A stretch of 64,000 nucleotides of DNA from Vitis vinifera. Lineage: Eukaryota; Streptophyta; Magnoliopsida; Vitales; Vitaceae. The DNA lies in NCBI RefSeq assembly GCF_030704535.1, contig NC_081822.1, positions 1,622,001-1,686,000 on the forward strand. Direction: 5' to 3'. The notes under the pieces were generated by a model. The model was not told the DNA's origin. It saw only the letters and a list, made by a program, of their open reading frames with translations, and did no database searches. Made by a program: the position numbers and the translations under genes. Shown here piece after piece: positions 22,401-33,739 of the stretch (its first letter is position 1; the number at the start of each line of letters is the position of its first letter).

Positions 22401-24188
22401 ATTAAACATACTTAGATTGTAATTTAATTCAATCTATCTTTAAATTAAACAAAGTATAAAATGAAATATTAAATTATCAATAATAGTAATAATGAGCTAT
22501 AAAGGAATATCAATCTAGTCTTGATGGACTAAAGCTTCTCTTAAATGTTCATTCGCTTATTTCATTTTTTATGTTGATTTTTAGATGTATGGAAAATTAG
22601 AATAAGCATTTAGATAAGATGAATTTCTCTAAACAATATGATGTTTTTTATGATGTAGGATATAATATTTAACACTTTAAATAATTATTACTATTTTATT
22701 AATTTTATAAGACACCATAAGGGATACAAAATTAATAGTGTTGATTGTTGGAGACAACACTTATATTGGTTAAATATTGAATAATTAAACATATGTTTAT
22801 TTTTTAGAGTCTTACTGTAGCCAGGCTATCACCTTGTTTTTAGCTTTTCGCCTTAGGCTAAAAGGAGTCTTATCACCTTGGTATCGCCTTTCGCTTTTAA
22901 CAACACTGATTCTAGCACTCTTAATCTCTAAACTAATCAAGAAAAACATTCCTGAAGTGCAAATTTGATCTTTCAACTTCTCATGGTGAAGCCCTTCCCA
23001 CCAGTGATTGAATAGGAGCTGGTAGACATTCTATGCCTTAAAGGCCTAATGCATCGCATCACGCTTTTACAGTGAAGGAGTGAATGACCTAGCTCTTCAC
23101 CAATTAAAAAATGGAATTCAAATCTGATGCAGGTGACACGACTTGTTCTTATACAAGTGAGATTTATCAAGGAAAGAACCGAATATTTTGCTTTCTTTTA
23201 CTTAAGGATTTCATGTTGGCAAATTTGGATTTAGATATCCATTTCACATTTTCAGTTAGCTTTATTGGCAAACTTCAAGCTTAATCATGCAAAACTAATG
23301 AACCTAAATTCGAAGAATGCATAACCAAAAACTATGAGAAATAGGAATTTGATTGCTATTATTAGAGTTAAGTTGGAGAAAACAAATCTCAACTCCACCA
23401 ACCAATTCACCGCTTCAATCCAAGTGAGAGTGGAACCCCCTAAGCATGTCATCTAAGTCAACTTTGTTAACCAATTCACCACTTCAATTCCAAGTTAGAG
23501 AGAAACCCTCTAAGCGTGTCAGCTAAGTTACAAAGAGAAACCATAATCCTGACTTTAAAAAACAGTAACCCAGTAAGAAGTTGAAGATAGTTCATTTATG
23601 CGCAACTAAATTAAGGGGAAAACTACCTCATCTGCGAGGATTTTCGAACAATTGAAGCAAACACACCGCATAATACTGAGGACAGTTTTCATAAACCCGA
23701 TGTGGAACATAGGTTTAGCAAGTTCTAGGTGACCGAAATGCCCAGGACATTCGGCCATGTTCGCTGTGCAGGTCTCGCACTTCATCTTTCTGTCAATTGT
23801 ACCGAGCCGAGGATCGCTCAGCCCTCCTGGCTTCGGCTTTCCTCTCTCTGTTGTCTCACTGTGCTCGATCTGTACAACCGACATTTGTCTCTGCAGAGAA
23901 ACGAAAACACGCGATTAAAACCTAAGCCTATGAAACCCTAATTTCTGGTCTGGCTGCCGCGAATAGAAACAATAAGCGCAGTCTCTAGGGTTGAAGCCGA
24001 ATAAACTGTCATCGAATTCCATTTTTTTTTCTTTTATTTTTTCTATAATTCCCTGAAAACCAAACGGAAAAAGAATGGAAAGTAATTGGGCAGCGAGAGG
24101 TTACGATTTCATCGGGACTGAGTATGCCAAACTGAACCATGCGGACTTTGGCGACCTCTGCCGGAGAGTACGGGAATCGCATATCCAT
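14992..24188 (-). CDS. NRPB1: DNA-directed RNA polymerase II largest subunit (RPB1)
   Basis: Catalytic subunit of nuclear RNA polymerase II, which makes mRNA precursors. I read 14 exons: 24188-24105, 23890-23627, 21715-21416, 21308-21150, 20869-20708, 20588-20368, 20283-20142, 20062-19727, 19581-19295, 19196-18938, 18826-15723, 15418-15347, 15247-15194, 15094-14992. They sum to 5547 bp, 1848 residues plus stop, matching plant RPB1 (about 1840). Exon 2 has the clamp zinc ligands ([17 protein letters not shown]); exon 8 has the catalytic metal loop [10 protein letters not shown]; exon 11 has the bridge helix ([19 protein letters not shown]), the trigger loop ([20 protein letters not shown]) and the heptad tail. 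The start is fixed by [15 protein letters not shown]. No stops or frameshifts. The intron after exon 4 has a GC donor. The long intron after exon 2 holds LINE and hAT fragments. Confidence 0.97.
22140..22340 (+). mobile_element. LINE 3' UTR fragment with poly-A tail, in an NRPB1 intron
   Basis: T/G-rich sequence (GGTGGGTGTATAGG, TTTTGTATACTTAG, CTTTCCTTTTTC) ending TTACTTATC followed by about 21 A, as in 5'-truncated plant LINEs. It lies on the strand opposite NRPB1, in the intron after exon 2. The A-run abuts the broken end of a hAT-like element (22341). Confidence 0.6.
22341..22908. mobile_element. hAT-like non-autonomous element, one end missing
   Basis: This matches, in opposite orientation, most of the complete copy at 37037-37742: TCATCGCCTTAGG, AGGCATAAAG, CATCTTTGACCATAGG, the AT-rich core, then CTATCACCTTG, TTCGCCTTAGGCTAAAAGG and the terminal TTTTAACAACACTG (22908). 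The other terminus is replaced by the LINE poly-A run. No coding capacity. Confidence 0.8.
23396..23528. repeat. Two-copy tandem repeat, about 66 bp, NRPB1 intron
   Basis: AACCAATTCACCGCTTCAAT...CCCCTAAGCATGTC recurs as AACCAATTCACCACTTCAAT...CCCTCTAAGCGTGTC about 66 bp later, roughly 85% identical by eye. Confidence 0.7.
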
Positions 24189-24450
24189 GGCTACAGATCG
24201 GTTTATGCTTCAGATAAAATATAAATTAGGGTTTGTCAGATGTTCGGTGAGGGCAAGGCTTTGATCGCCAACGAACTGTGCTTCGATTTTCGATTTTATG
24301 TGTTGGTTTTGCGCTTGTAGAAGTCACAGTCCAATTTCAATAGCAGCGGACTCCTCGCTCACACCGCCTCTCTCTCATTCTGGAGATCGCGTTTTCGCGA
24401 GAGACTCTAGAATCCTAATTGGTGAGGTATGAGGGGTATTTATAGACTGA
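24189..24450 (-). promoter_or_regulatory. NRPB1 core promoter and 5' UTR
   Basis: On the minus strand TATAAATA lies at 24444-24437 in TCTATAAATACCCC, about 250 bp upstream of the start codon, followed by CCAATTAGG and a GA/CGCGA-rich leader (CTCTCGCGAAAACGCGATC). A start site near 24405-24415 and a 5' UTR of about 220 bp would follow. The upstream 24600-24700 stretch has an A-run and no clear motif. Confidence 0.55.
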
Positions 24451-25416
24451 TATCAGGCCCTAGGGGCGTATCCGCAAAAGTGCGCAGGGTGCGCACAAGC
24501 CAGTATGTTTCTGTAAATACCCAAAACACCCTCTAGAAAACGGATGGCATCGGGGTGTCTTTTGGCAATGACACTTTCCTCGCAGCAATGAAGAAAAAGT
24601 TACATAGAGGAAAAAAAAAAAAAAAAAATCAAATCCAAGATTTAACGAGTTATTAACGCTGTGTTTGGTTACAAGCAAAAGACGAGGGAAAACATGAAAG
24701 AACAAAAAAAAAGTACAAGTAGAAGGAAGAAAAATGTGATTTTTTTTTTATATATTTTTCGTAATATAAGCAAATATAAAGAAATAAAAAAATCTTAATA
24801 TTTTTTACTATTCTTAAAACCTTCGAGAAACATAAACCTAAACTTAGATTTAGTGGATTGAATATTATTTGTTTTAAAATATAAAAATTTATTCATTTGA
24901 ATTTATACTTGTCTTAAATTTTTTTAAAATTATATGAAATATATTTAAATAAAAATCACCTTTAGTTAATATAACTCATGTTTAATATATTTTGTTTAAC
25001 CAGTTTTTTCCAACATTTTTTGAGCTAAAAAATTAAATTCTTTGCAAAATCTTGAAAATTTGTATGTTAAAACTATAAAAGTATATGTTAAATCTTTAAA
25101 TATATATATATATATCCACTTAATTATATTTTTTATAGTACAACTTAAAATTTTTAAAATTTATAGGAATATATTCTTAAATAAAAATCACCTTTAATAA
25201 GGGTAATCAATGTTTAGAAGGGTTTGCAATTTTCCCACTGTTTTTTAGTTAAAAATTAAGCCTTTTACAAAATCTTGAAAAGTCAAATGAATAGATTGAC
25301 TTCTAAATAAACTAGGAAATGAACAGGTCAACTATCAAGTAACAAGTCAGTCGTGAACCTACAAAAATATATGTTAAATTAAAAAATGAACTAGTTGTGA
25401 AACCAATATTTGGTTA
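24451..25416. other. AT-rich spacer upstream of NRPB1
   Basis: Poly-A/poly-T runs (24611-24627, 24740-24749) and a (TA)n patch near 25100. Two weakly similar blocks (TAAATAAAAATCACCTTTA at about 24947 and 25178) suggest an old duplication. No gene. Confidence 0.4.
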
Positions 25417-26700
25417 GTGTTGATTTTGATGATAACACAAGGTTTGAAATTAATATTTTATATTAAGTGTATTTAGGTAAAAAGATTTTTAAAATGACAA
25501 ATCACACAGACAAAATCAAGTTTTTTTAAAAAAAAAAGTAAGAAAACCTTAATGGGAATATCAAAGGTTGTTAGTGCACTAAAGTTATGCATTTTATTTG
25601 TACTTAAAGCACAACAAAAAAAAAAAAAAACCATCCAAGTGTTAAATTGTTTCAATTATTTTCTAATTGAATGACTTCATGTTTTCAATTAAAACCTCGA
25701 GCCAAATATTTTTTAAACTTATCATAAGAGGTTTTAATAAGTTAAACATAAGTTGTTGAAGGGTTTATACTTCAAAACGGGCTATTAAAACACTTTTATA
25801 GTATAATCGATTGAAGGTGTGAAGAACTACTTAAGCCATTTGAACTCGACCAATCGAGAGTTATTTTGTCACTTTTGACTTTCAATAGCATGTGTTTAGT
25901 TGGTTGAGGTAAAGTCTTCATCAAGATCTGAGTTGATATTTGATCTCCAATAATCAGTGAATGAATCAAATAGATAGTTTGATCGATCAACCCAAAATTG
26001 TGTCTAATGATTAGTTTGAGTTTCGTAATAATTTTTTAAGGTTCTAAACTTTATTGTTTTAAGAGGCTTAATATTCCAATTTTTTTTCTTGAGTATTTTT
26101 TATCATTCGAATGAGTGTTTTAAGTGCACTTTGATTCAAGACTTGCATAGCCATTTAGCACACCTCAATTTTAATTTTTCTTTATATAATTTGAACTTAA
26201 ATTTGTACTATGATTTTGTGATTATATGTATATATATATATATTATCAATTTTATAACCTATCTAAAGTGAGTTCAATTGTAGGCTATAACTTAAGTGAG
26301 GAAATATAAATACAAGGTATTATTGAAGGGTTCTTGAAGTATAAAGTATCACTTAAGATGTTGTTTAAGAGTGAGATATCTTTTGAGAATCATAAAAGGT
26401 CTTTTAGAATCCAAAGTCTAAATATAAAGAGTTTGAAGGTTTTGACTTTAAAAGTCTTTGATTAGTGGAACTCTCGCTCCATCAAGAATTTGAAGGTAGC
26501 TAATTTATACAAAATTACTATAAAAATATTGAGTTTACATTATTTATTCCTTATAATTATTTTTTTCATTATATTTTTTTACACAATTGCATGTAATTTT
26601 CACTTGTATCCATAATTATTAAATTTGCAAAACTAATAATAATAATAATAATCATCACCCAATTCACGCCCTACCCTAGGGCGATTATCTTGGGTTGGTA
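25417..26700 (+). repeat. Degenerate LTR remnant (probable solo LTR)
   Basis: It begins TGTTGATTTTGATGATAACA, a start typical of long plant copia LTRs, and near its end has TAGTGGAACTCTCGCTCC, ACTATAAAAATATTGAG and CCAATTCACGCCCTACCC. The same order of late motifs occurs at 40985-41215 (TAGTGGAGCCCTCACTC, ACTATAAAAAGAGTTTG, TCAATTCACCCTCCCTCC). No internal element domains flank it. Class assignment is an inference. Confidence 0.45.
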
Positions 26701-26730
26701 TAATTAAAATCTTAACAATAAATTTGTATT

Positions 26731-27400
26731 TTAAAAATAATTTTTATATATAATGCTTTATTTTAAATAATTTTATACATTTGTATAATTATTTTTTAGA
26801 ATCACCATTATAAAATAAGTAAAAACAATTGAAAATAAGTATAAGATATTATATGAAAACGATTCTATTTGAGAAGTGTTTTAAAAAGTAGTTTTTTAGA
26901 ATGGTTTTTTAAAACCATTTTATAATGTTTTATAAGATAAACGTTTATTTATGACATAAAATGTTTTTCATTTGTTTTAAATATGCTTTAAAAATGACTT
27001 TTATGGATAATGCTTTATTTTTAAATATTTTTCATATTTATATAATAATTTTTTCAAACAACCTAAAAATAAATGAAAACAATCTAAAATAATTACAATA
27101 TGTTATTTGAAAGCATCATATTTTTTAGTTTTAGGAACAAAAGACTATTTTTTGTTTTATGAATGTCAAACATATTTTCTTATTTTTATTTTATTTTGGA
27201 AAATAGAAATATGTTCTAAAATAACAGTAACCAAATAAAGCCTATGTTTTCTATTTTTAAAAGAAGAAAATTATTTTATATTTTTTATGTTTTTAAAAAT
27301 AATTTTTATATAAAATATTTTATTTTTAATTATTTTCTTTATTTATATAATTTCTTTTAAAATCACTATTATAAAACAAATGAAAACAATTAAAAATATT
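26731..27400. repeat. Three diverged copies of an AT-rich module
   Basis: Blocks starting TTTTAAAAATAATTTTTATA at about 26731, a variant at about 26985, and again at about 27291 continue in the same order (TTTATTTTAA, TTTATATAAT, ATGAAAACAAT...AAAATA) for about 110 bp each. Spacing is about 254 and 306 bp. No coding content. Confidence 0.5.
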
Positions 27401-27599
27401 TTCTATTTTTGAAAATATAAAACTATTTTAGTAGTACTATTTTAGTATTTTACGATTTTGATTACTAAACACGTTTTTTTATTTTTTATTTTGAAAAAAA
27501 GAAAACTATTTTAAAGAAAGTTGCCAAACACAACCTAAACATTTATAAAATTTGTCGATTTAAATTAAATTGTGCGATCCTCGCTGTTTGTTCCGTGTT

Positions 27600-27788
27600 C
27601 GGCTGGATTTTAGCGAGTAGGTTTATGGAGGGTCTTAATGGTCTTTTAGCTTGTCAAGACTGTTCACTGCCCTCGTGGCTTGTGGAAGTAACCGCTAACG
27701 CGCTCTTCCTGGACTTTGAAAGGCCGGAGGAGAAGGGAAGAGAGGAGTCACCGGAGTTACCGGAGTCACCACCCTTGTTTTCCCTAAG
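27600..27788 (+). other. First, probably untranslated exon of the LYRM2-like gene
   Basis: GC-balanced sequence ending CCCTAAG before a consensus-like donor (GTATGCC, from 27789), followed by an intron ending TTTGCTGCAG at 28922. The exon is open and in frame with the downstream gene, so translation from an upstream ATG at 27625 is possible. The exon's left end is a guess. Confidence 0.5.
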
Positions 27789-28935
27789 GTATGCCAAAGT
27801 GGATTCCTTAAAGTCAAAATATTGGTTCGATATTCTTTACATTCACCCCAGCTGAAGGAAAACCCTAGTTGTTGAATTAAATTAAATCGAATGTGGTGAT
27901 TATGGGATGTGTTGAATCCTGTTGCCATCACTGTGAAAATGATTTCAATTATTGATTTTATCTTTTATTTATTTATTTATCAATGGATGCACTGCTCATT
28001 TGGGGAATTTCCTCCTCCGAGTTGATGTTTAGTCTCTGTTTGGATCTTCGGAAGAACGAGGGAAAGGAAAATGTTGAAAATTACAGGAAATGAAGTCCTT
28101 CCATGAAGCTATTTTCATTGTATTTCCCATGTCATTTCCAAGATCCAAATGTGAAGGTGATATAAGTGAAATTTATGAAATATATATTTAGAATTTCTAC
28201 TTAGAAACTCCTGAGAGAAATGCAATGATGTGGGTTATCTGATTCATTGGTTCGCAATTCTACTTTTATCATTTTCTTTTAGTTTTCTTGTGAGATTAAT
28301 GATAAAACCTTAATTGATATCCACATTTGTACCAGACATAGTCATAGAAGTGTTAAATTCTAACTGCAAGTGGATTTGTGAATGCACTAAGGTCAAGTTT
28401 GGGATGCTGGAATAGAGTGGGAAATTTTTATTCATTAACGTGTTTAGATTATTTTTAAGAATGGAACAGGAATAAAAAATTTATTAGTATGGAAATCAAA
28501 TTCCGCCAAATCACCTGTCATTAGGCTGTTGATTCCTTTCTTCCACATGGTATTCTAATTCACCTCAGTTCTCATCCTATTTCCATTCCTCTTCCCACAT
28601 ACCAAATGGACCCTAAAAGAAGTGATGTTCCTTTGCTAATACCTCCGGTCCAGTATGTCTGCTTGTCTGAAGTGTTTCTTCTAATAGATATAGTGGAAAA
28701 TTGCCTTTAATTTTGCAAAACATTACATAGCATGTCAGTGAGTGTCTTGGAGAAATGTACTGACAAACCCTTCATATTGGAAATCATTTACTGACTTTTA
28801 AACCTGTTTTGAAGATTTAAATTGCTTTGAGCTATCTGAAAATAGTCATTGTTGGTGTTACTTTCACAACTGGCATGACTTTTTACACTGGAAATACTGT
28901 GACATGAAATATTTTGCTGCAGAGGGGAACTGGTT

Positions 28936-29996
28936 ATGGTTCTCCTCTTGGATTTGCAGGATTTCCTTCTCCGTGCTCGAGTGCTGAAGCTGTACAGGCA
29001 GGCACTAAGAGTTGCTGGAAGAGCCCCTGAACATGCTAGAGGTAAAATCTTCAACTTGGAAGAATTTTTTATTAGATTACTGCTTTGTAGAGTGCATTAT
29101 CAACATGAAAGTTTTTGCAAAATTGTATTTTCGTCGTTTTTTCATTTTGATGTTCTTTCTGTTGATCAGAACCAGGAAAACCTCTTGTAACCCTAAAACT
29201 GAAGAGCTTTGGGTGCCTAAAGTTTAATCATTACTGTTTTCCGCACTGTTGAATTTTTATCCCCGTCAAAGGAAAATATCCAAGATGTTTTGAGCTACAA
29301 CTGGAAAGGACCAAAACTTTGAAGGGAACATAATTCTCATTTTTTGAGTAATAGAATATCTGGCTTGGTTATGTCCATAACCTCTTCATTGCCTGCTTGT
29401 GTAGAAACCACCTTGTAGTTATTTGGAAAGGTCCTCCAAAGAGGGAACCCACATCATAGAGAACCCATACCTATTGATAATCAGAAATGCTTATGGAATG
29501 TAATGGTTTCCCTCTGGGAAACATTTCTGACATTCTAAAGTCACATGTGAGCATAGGTAATATCCCTTCACATTTAGGTCTTTTGTGGCTTTTTTCTTAA
29601 TGATTTCTAGATGATTTTCCCCTGTTTGTGATTTAGGTTTCCAGACTGTATTCTAACTTTTTCTGTCATTCACCAACCTCAAGTTTATTTATTATACACG
29701 ATTCTTTGAATCTTATATTGTGCATATATGAAATGTTGTTTATCTTACATTGAAACACTATAATATGTCGTCCAAGGTTTTCAAATCATTTTGGCTTTCT
29801 ATAATGTTTGATGGGTGCAAGCTTAATGCCTTCCTCCTTTGCAATGGATTTTACAGCTGAATTGAGACAGACTGTTAGACAAGAAATGGAGAATAACAGG
29901 AACTGCAATGACAAACAGAGGATCCGTTTTTTGATCAGTGAAGGATTGGCGAGATTGAAAGGTCTGGATGAAATGCTTGATATGCAGGGTCATTGA
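28936..29996 (+). CDS. LYRM2: LYR motif-containing protein, LYRM2 type
   Basis: Two coding exons, 28936-29041 and 29857-29996, give 81 residues and a stop at 29994-29996. LYR (complex1_LYR) proteins are small mitochondrial matrix adaptors that bind acyl-carrier protein and help assemble respiratory complexes or Fe-S proteins; LYRM2 is linked to complex I in animals. Visible features are LDLQDFLLRARVLKLYRQAL, with the L-Y-R signature at about residues 20-22, a basic surface, then LRQTVRQEMENNRNCNDKQR and the end LKGLDEMLDMQGH. The junction is GCTAGAG|GTAAAAT...TTTTACAG|CTGAATTG, which restores codon GCT. AATAAA at 30341-30346 may be its polyadenylation signal. Start choice: the first ATG in the second exon precedes the family's usual beginning; see the extension noted under 27600-27788. 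Confidence 0.9.
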
Positions 29997-30349
29997 TGTT
30001 GGAGTGCAAGGACTTATCCCTTATCTTGAAGGACTGAAAAAAGCACTCTTTTTTTTTCGTGTTAATCAGCAATGCAACATAAATGGAAGAAAATTCACTT
30101 GTTTTTAGATGCTTTTAATGGTTGTAATGGAAAGAATCTGCTGCAGCCATCTTATTGAAACTTGGCTAATTTCATGTTTGTAGTTTTTCTTTGGTTTGTG
30201 AGAACCAAAATGGTGTAAAATCATAGAAGTCAAGTGGAATGCCGCATTTTCGAGGCAGTTATCATTTGCACTGCCGAAGTAAAGTGATGGCTCCAGGGGT
30301 TTTGGCTTGTAAAATTGCTTGACTATCACCTTATTTTATAAATAAATTT

Positions 30350-31290
30350 CAATGATATCTTCATTAAGTGCAGTTAAGAGTCGTTTCCAGTTTGTTTGTA
30401 ATGTACCATAACACTTCACCATTTAATGGACTCACAAGGCCAAATGAGACTCAAATTGCATTGGAACACAGCGCTTGGCCCGATAACAGTTTCCATTACT
30501 TCGGAGCTCATGGATAAAGGAAGACTTGAAGTTCGACCTATGCTGAATTATCCCATTCGGTGCCTACCAAAATCTCCAAAATGGAAATAGAAACAAGGGG
30601 TAGATATTCCTTGCTGTACAGAAATTGGACAATTGGGAAAGACACTCTTATGGGTCATGGCAATTCTAAGAATGGTATCCTCTAGGCTCTAGCTTCAGAC
30701 CTCAAGGAAGCTTCCTTTAACCTTGGTATAGGCTTTTGCTGCCAAAGTGAACTCTGAGCATTTAAGGTTGTTAAGTCCTTAATTAGAGAGGATGTCCATG
30801 CTTCACAAATGCCAGTCAAGAATCAATGATGGGAGATTCTTAGTCTACACCAAAAAATAAAAATAAATACATAAAAAAATAAAACAGGAAAACATGGATG
30901 ATAAGATGACAAAAGAAGACCTCCAAACATGTGAAAGAAAAGTTAAGTTTGGAGAAATGTGAGGTATAATATACCTTCTTCTGCAGTCAAAACTGTATGT
31001 GAACATTACTGCAGTGTGGTCACCAAAAAGACCAAACGACATTAAGATCACAAATACTAGTTTAGAAAAGAACTTCATATTGAAAGAACCAATGTGTGAT
31101 TTTCTAAATCCTTAACAATAAATTTCCAAAATTAGTTCTGAGAAGCTGCAACCGCATCATTATTCTGTCATACAGGGCCAAAAATTTTGATCTCTGAGTG
31201 TTGAAAAAATAAGTTACCATGATCCAAAACAAATGACAACAGAGCAAATTACAGGTTACCTAATTTAATTCATAGATGCATAAGCTACTC
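30350..31290. other. Convergent intergenic spacer
   Basis: Between the 3' ends of the LYRM2-like and PPR genes. It must contain the PPR 3' UTR at its right side. A 77-codon minus-strand open frame at 30845-31078 begins with a hydrophobic stretch but has no support. Confidence 0.4.
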
Positions 31291-32886
31291 CTATAGAGGC
31301 CGAGTAACAAATCCCCTATTCACCATCTTCTCCACCAATTCCTCATGCTTCTTTAGCTGCCCTGCCTTCCTCAGCTGCTGAAGCACCATCTCATAAACTG
31401 GCAGACTTGGTCTCAAGCATTTCTCCTCAATCATCTCCTTAAAGAACGAGTATGCATTGTTCCAATGCCCAATTCCACAGAAAGTTGAAATTAGGACCCG
31501 GTAAGTATTCGCATTAGGCTCAATTTCATTTTCATCCATTTCTTTCCTGAGCTTGAGAACCATGTCGGTTGATTTTTTGTCAGCAAACATCCGCATCAAT
31601 ATATTGTATGTCACTGTATTGGGTCTACATTTCAAATCCTTCATCTTAGCAAACATGCGGTGGGCACTATTGACATCCCCCAACTTTGAAATGCATCCAA
31701 AGATCGGATTGAAAGATGATGCATTTAGGTTACACCCTTTCTTAACTGAATTAAGAATCTTAACAGCTTCTTCAAGATTGTCATCTCTGCAATGACTCTC
31801 GATGAGAAAATTGTATGTGATGGCATCAGGAGGGCATCCAAGCCTCTTCATCTGATTATAAACTTGTAAAACCTTCTCCGTTCGACCTGCCTTGACATGA
31901 ACCCGCATTAGGTTGTTGAAAGTGATAGCATTTGGATCACACCCTACATCAATCATCTCTGAAAAAACATCATGGGCACGCGTAATTTGTCCACTTCTAC
32001 ACAATGCATCAATCACAATACTGTAAGTATACACATTGGGCTGAATTCCAGCCATCTTCATTTCCCCAAAAACCCTCTCTGCTTCTGAAATGTTGCCTGC
32101 TCGGCACCACCCATGAACCAAGCTAGTGTACACAACCACATCAGGCTCGAATCTATCCTTCAAACTATCAAAAAAGGACTGAGCCTCAATTGCCCTTCTC
32201 TTCTTAGATAGACTACTAATCACAACAGAAAATGCAATCTTATCAGGTTTGCAGCCATAGTCCTCCATACGATTAAACGCATGGACCGCTTCTGCAGCCA
32301 ATCCAGCCTTCACATACCGCCGAACAAGGATGGTGAACGTCTCAACCGGGATTTCTACGTTTCGCGTTTTCATCAAATCAATCAACTGCCACGCCAAATC
32401 GAATTGCCGTACCTTCCCGGCTAGATCAATCATCTCCATGTAGGGTTCGGGAGAGTGCCCAAACTCTTCAAGGTTCGTCGCCCAGTTGAAGAACGCTAGT
32501 GTTTGGGGAAAGGGAATGCCGTGGCGGACACCACCACATTTCTCAATCACGCGGCGGACGATGGCGGAGGAGACAGAATCCGCGGAGGAGATTTGGGAAA
32601 AATCGAAACTCAGACTAGCAATAGTATAGTGAGGATTTGGAGAGATAGGATCAGGGTTAGTGTTTTTTCGTTGGTGGCTTTTGATCAGAGAATGAAACTT
32701 TTCCACAACTAGGGTTTCTTCAGAAGATAATACGATATTAACAGCACTGTTACCACTCTCCTTTACTTCATCTTCTTCTTCGGAGGCTTCCGAAGAAGAA
32801 GAATAGAGTCTAAAGCTATGCTGAGAAACAGGAGAGAGACTATATCGTAAAAGAGACAAACGCACCTTTGACTTGACCAACGCCAT
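31291..32886 (-). CDS. P-class pentatricopeptide repeat protein, mitochondrial (At1g20300-like)
   Basis: Single-exon gene of 531 residues. PPR proteins bind organellar RNA, one repeat per base, and act in processing, stability or translation. The N-terminus ([20 protein letters not shown]) is basic, Ser-rich and without acids, as in mitochondrial presequences. From about residue 130, 35-residue repeats of the P type follow, with diagnostic blocks such as [40 protein letters not shown] and [16 protein letters not shown] count about ten. No E or DYW domain is present, so it is not an editing-type PPR. As far as I recall it is closest to Arabidopsis At1g20300; target RNA is unknown. It is intronless, as is usual for the family. 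Confidence 0.93.
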   Translation of the reverse strand: MALVKSKVRLSLLRYSLSPVSQHSFRLYSSSSEASEEEDEVKESGNSAVNIVLSSEETLVVEKFHSLIKSHQRKNTNPDPISPNPHYTIASLSFDFSQISSADSVSSAIVRRVIEKCGGVRHGIPFPQTLAFFNWATNLEEFGHSPEPYMEMIDLAGKVRQFDLAWQLIDLMKTRNVEIPVETFTILVRRYVKAGLAAEAVHAFNRMEDYGCKPDKIAFSVVISSLSKKRRAIEAQSFFDSLKDRFEPDVVVYTSLVHGWCRAGNISEAERVFGEMKMAGIQPNVYTYSIVIDALCRSGQITRAHDVFSEMIDVGCDPNAITFNNLMRVHVKAGRTEKVLQVYNQMKRLGCPPDAITYNFLIESHCRDDNLEEAVKILNSVKKGCNLNASSFNPIFGCISKLGDVNSAHRMFAKMKDLKCRPNTVTYNILMRMFADKKSTDMVLKLRKEMDENEIEPNANTYRVLISTFCGIGHWNNAYSFFKEMIEEKCLRPSLPVYEMVLQQLRKAGQLKKHEELVEKMVNRGFVTRPL

Positions 32887-33137
32887 TGATGCCTACTCTT
32901 GAGGCTTCCTCAAGGGTTTGAGAACCTTGCACAGAGAAAGCAGGGGAAAAAGTGAAAAACCCAAAAACACACAACGACGCCGTTTAGGGCTTTTTCCGTA
33001 AACATCTCTATTGGGCCATATGGGCCCAAATCCATCATAAATATGGCCCCGGTTCATCCCCAAATTTTTATGCTGACGTGGGTATGAAAATAAGATGCCG
33101 GAGAGGTGAGGGAGGATGACTGAAGAAACGAGAAGCG
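32887..33137. promoter_or_regulatory. Bidirectional promoter between PPR and LYR genes
   Basis: Only 251 bp separate the two divergent start codons. It holds TTGGGCCATATGGGCCCAAA (33012-33031), a near-palindrome with two TGGGCC elements (site II, bound by TCP factors in plants, common upstream of mitochondrial and ribosomal genes), another GGCCC at about 33044, and a GTTTAGGGCTTT sequence (32981-32992) close to a telo-box. The palindrome CAACGACGCCGTTTAG lies next to it. No clear TATA box. Confidence 0.65.
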
Positions 33138-33602
33138 ATGAAGGCTGGAAAATGTCGAAACCTCGCGATATTCCTAAACCAGATGATCCGGAACGACATC
33201 GTCTTACAGAGGCGTTTCCTACACGAAGGACCAGACACTGTAGAGGAACTATTGGAGAGGCACATAGTGAAGAAGGGGAATAGCTACGACGATGAAGAAG
33301 ACGAGATATTAACTCGGCGGCGACTCACCAGCACTCGGCGAGAGGCACTAAGTCTGTACCGTGATATTCTTCGAGCCACCCGATTCTTCATGTGGCCCGA
33401 CTCGCGAGGCGTTCTCTGGCGCGACGTTCTCAGAGAAAATGCGAGGAAAGAATTCGAAGAGGCGCGATTTGAGAAAGATCCGGAGATTATTACTCGGTTG
33501 CTTATTGGGGGCAGAGATGCGGTGCAATCTGCCCTAGATAAGCTCGTCGAGAAGCAGAAAGAGCTGGTCGAGAAGGAACGGAGAGATCGAGATCGACGGT
33601 GA
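33138..33602 (+). CDS. LYR-family protein, mitochondrial (EMB1793-like)
   Basis: Single-exon gene of 154 residues. The N-terminal 30 residues (MKAGKCRNLAIFLNQMIRND) are basic and amphipathic, fitting a mitochondrial presequence. The LYR signature is at REALSLYRDILRATRFFMWP (about residues 69-88), followed by a downstream Phe and basic helices. The C-terminal KLVEKQKELVEKERRDRDRR is a highly charged coil. It resembles Arabidopsis At1g76060 (EMB1793, embryo-lethal) as I recall; in this superfamily the role is assembly of mitochondrial Fe-S or respiratory proteins. AATAAA at 33731-33736 is a likely polyadenylation signal. It is head to head with the PPR gene. Confidence 0.88.
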   Translation: MKAGKCRNLAIFLNQMIRNDIVLQRRFLHEGPDTVEELLERHIVKKGNSYDDEEDEILTRRRLTSTRREALSLYRDILRATRFFMWPDSRGVLWRDVLRENARKEFEEARFEKDPEIITRLLIGGRDAVQSALDKLVEKQKELVEKERRDRDRR

Positions 33603-33739
33603 TTTTGGGTAACTTCATTGTTTTTTAAATGTATGTGTACAATTGGGATTATAAACTTGAATATCATTATAGGAATTTTGCTTTGGAGGTGGAATGGGTT
33701 TGGAAAACCCTGGTGATTTGTTTGATAACTAATAAAATG

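Noticed and set aside
30845..31078. 77-codon frame with a hydrophobic, signal-like start
   Set aside because: Lies in the probable PPR 3' UTR, ends in low-complexity residues, and has no family resemblance.
33284..33667. Antisense 127-codon frame
   Set aside because: Shadow of the LYR-family gene on the other strand.
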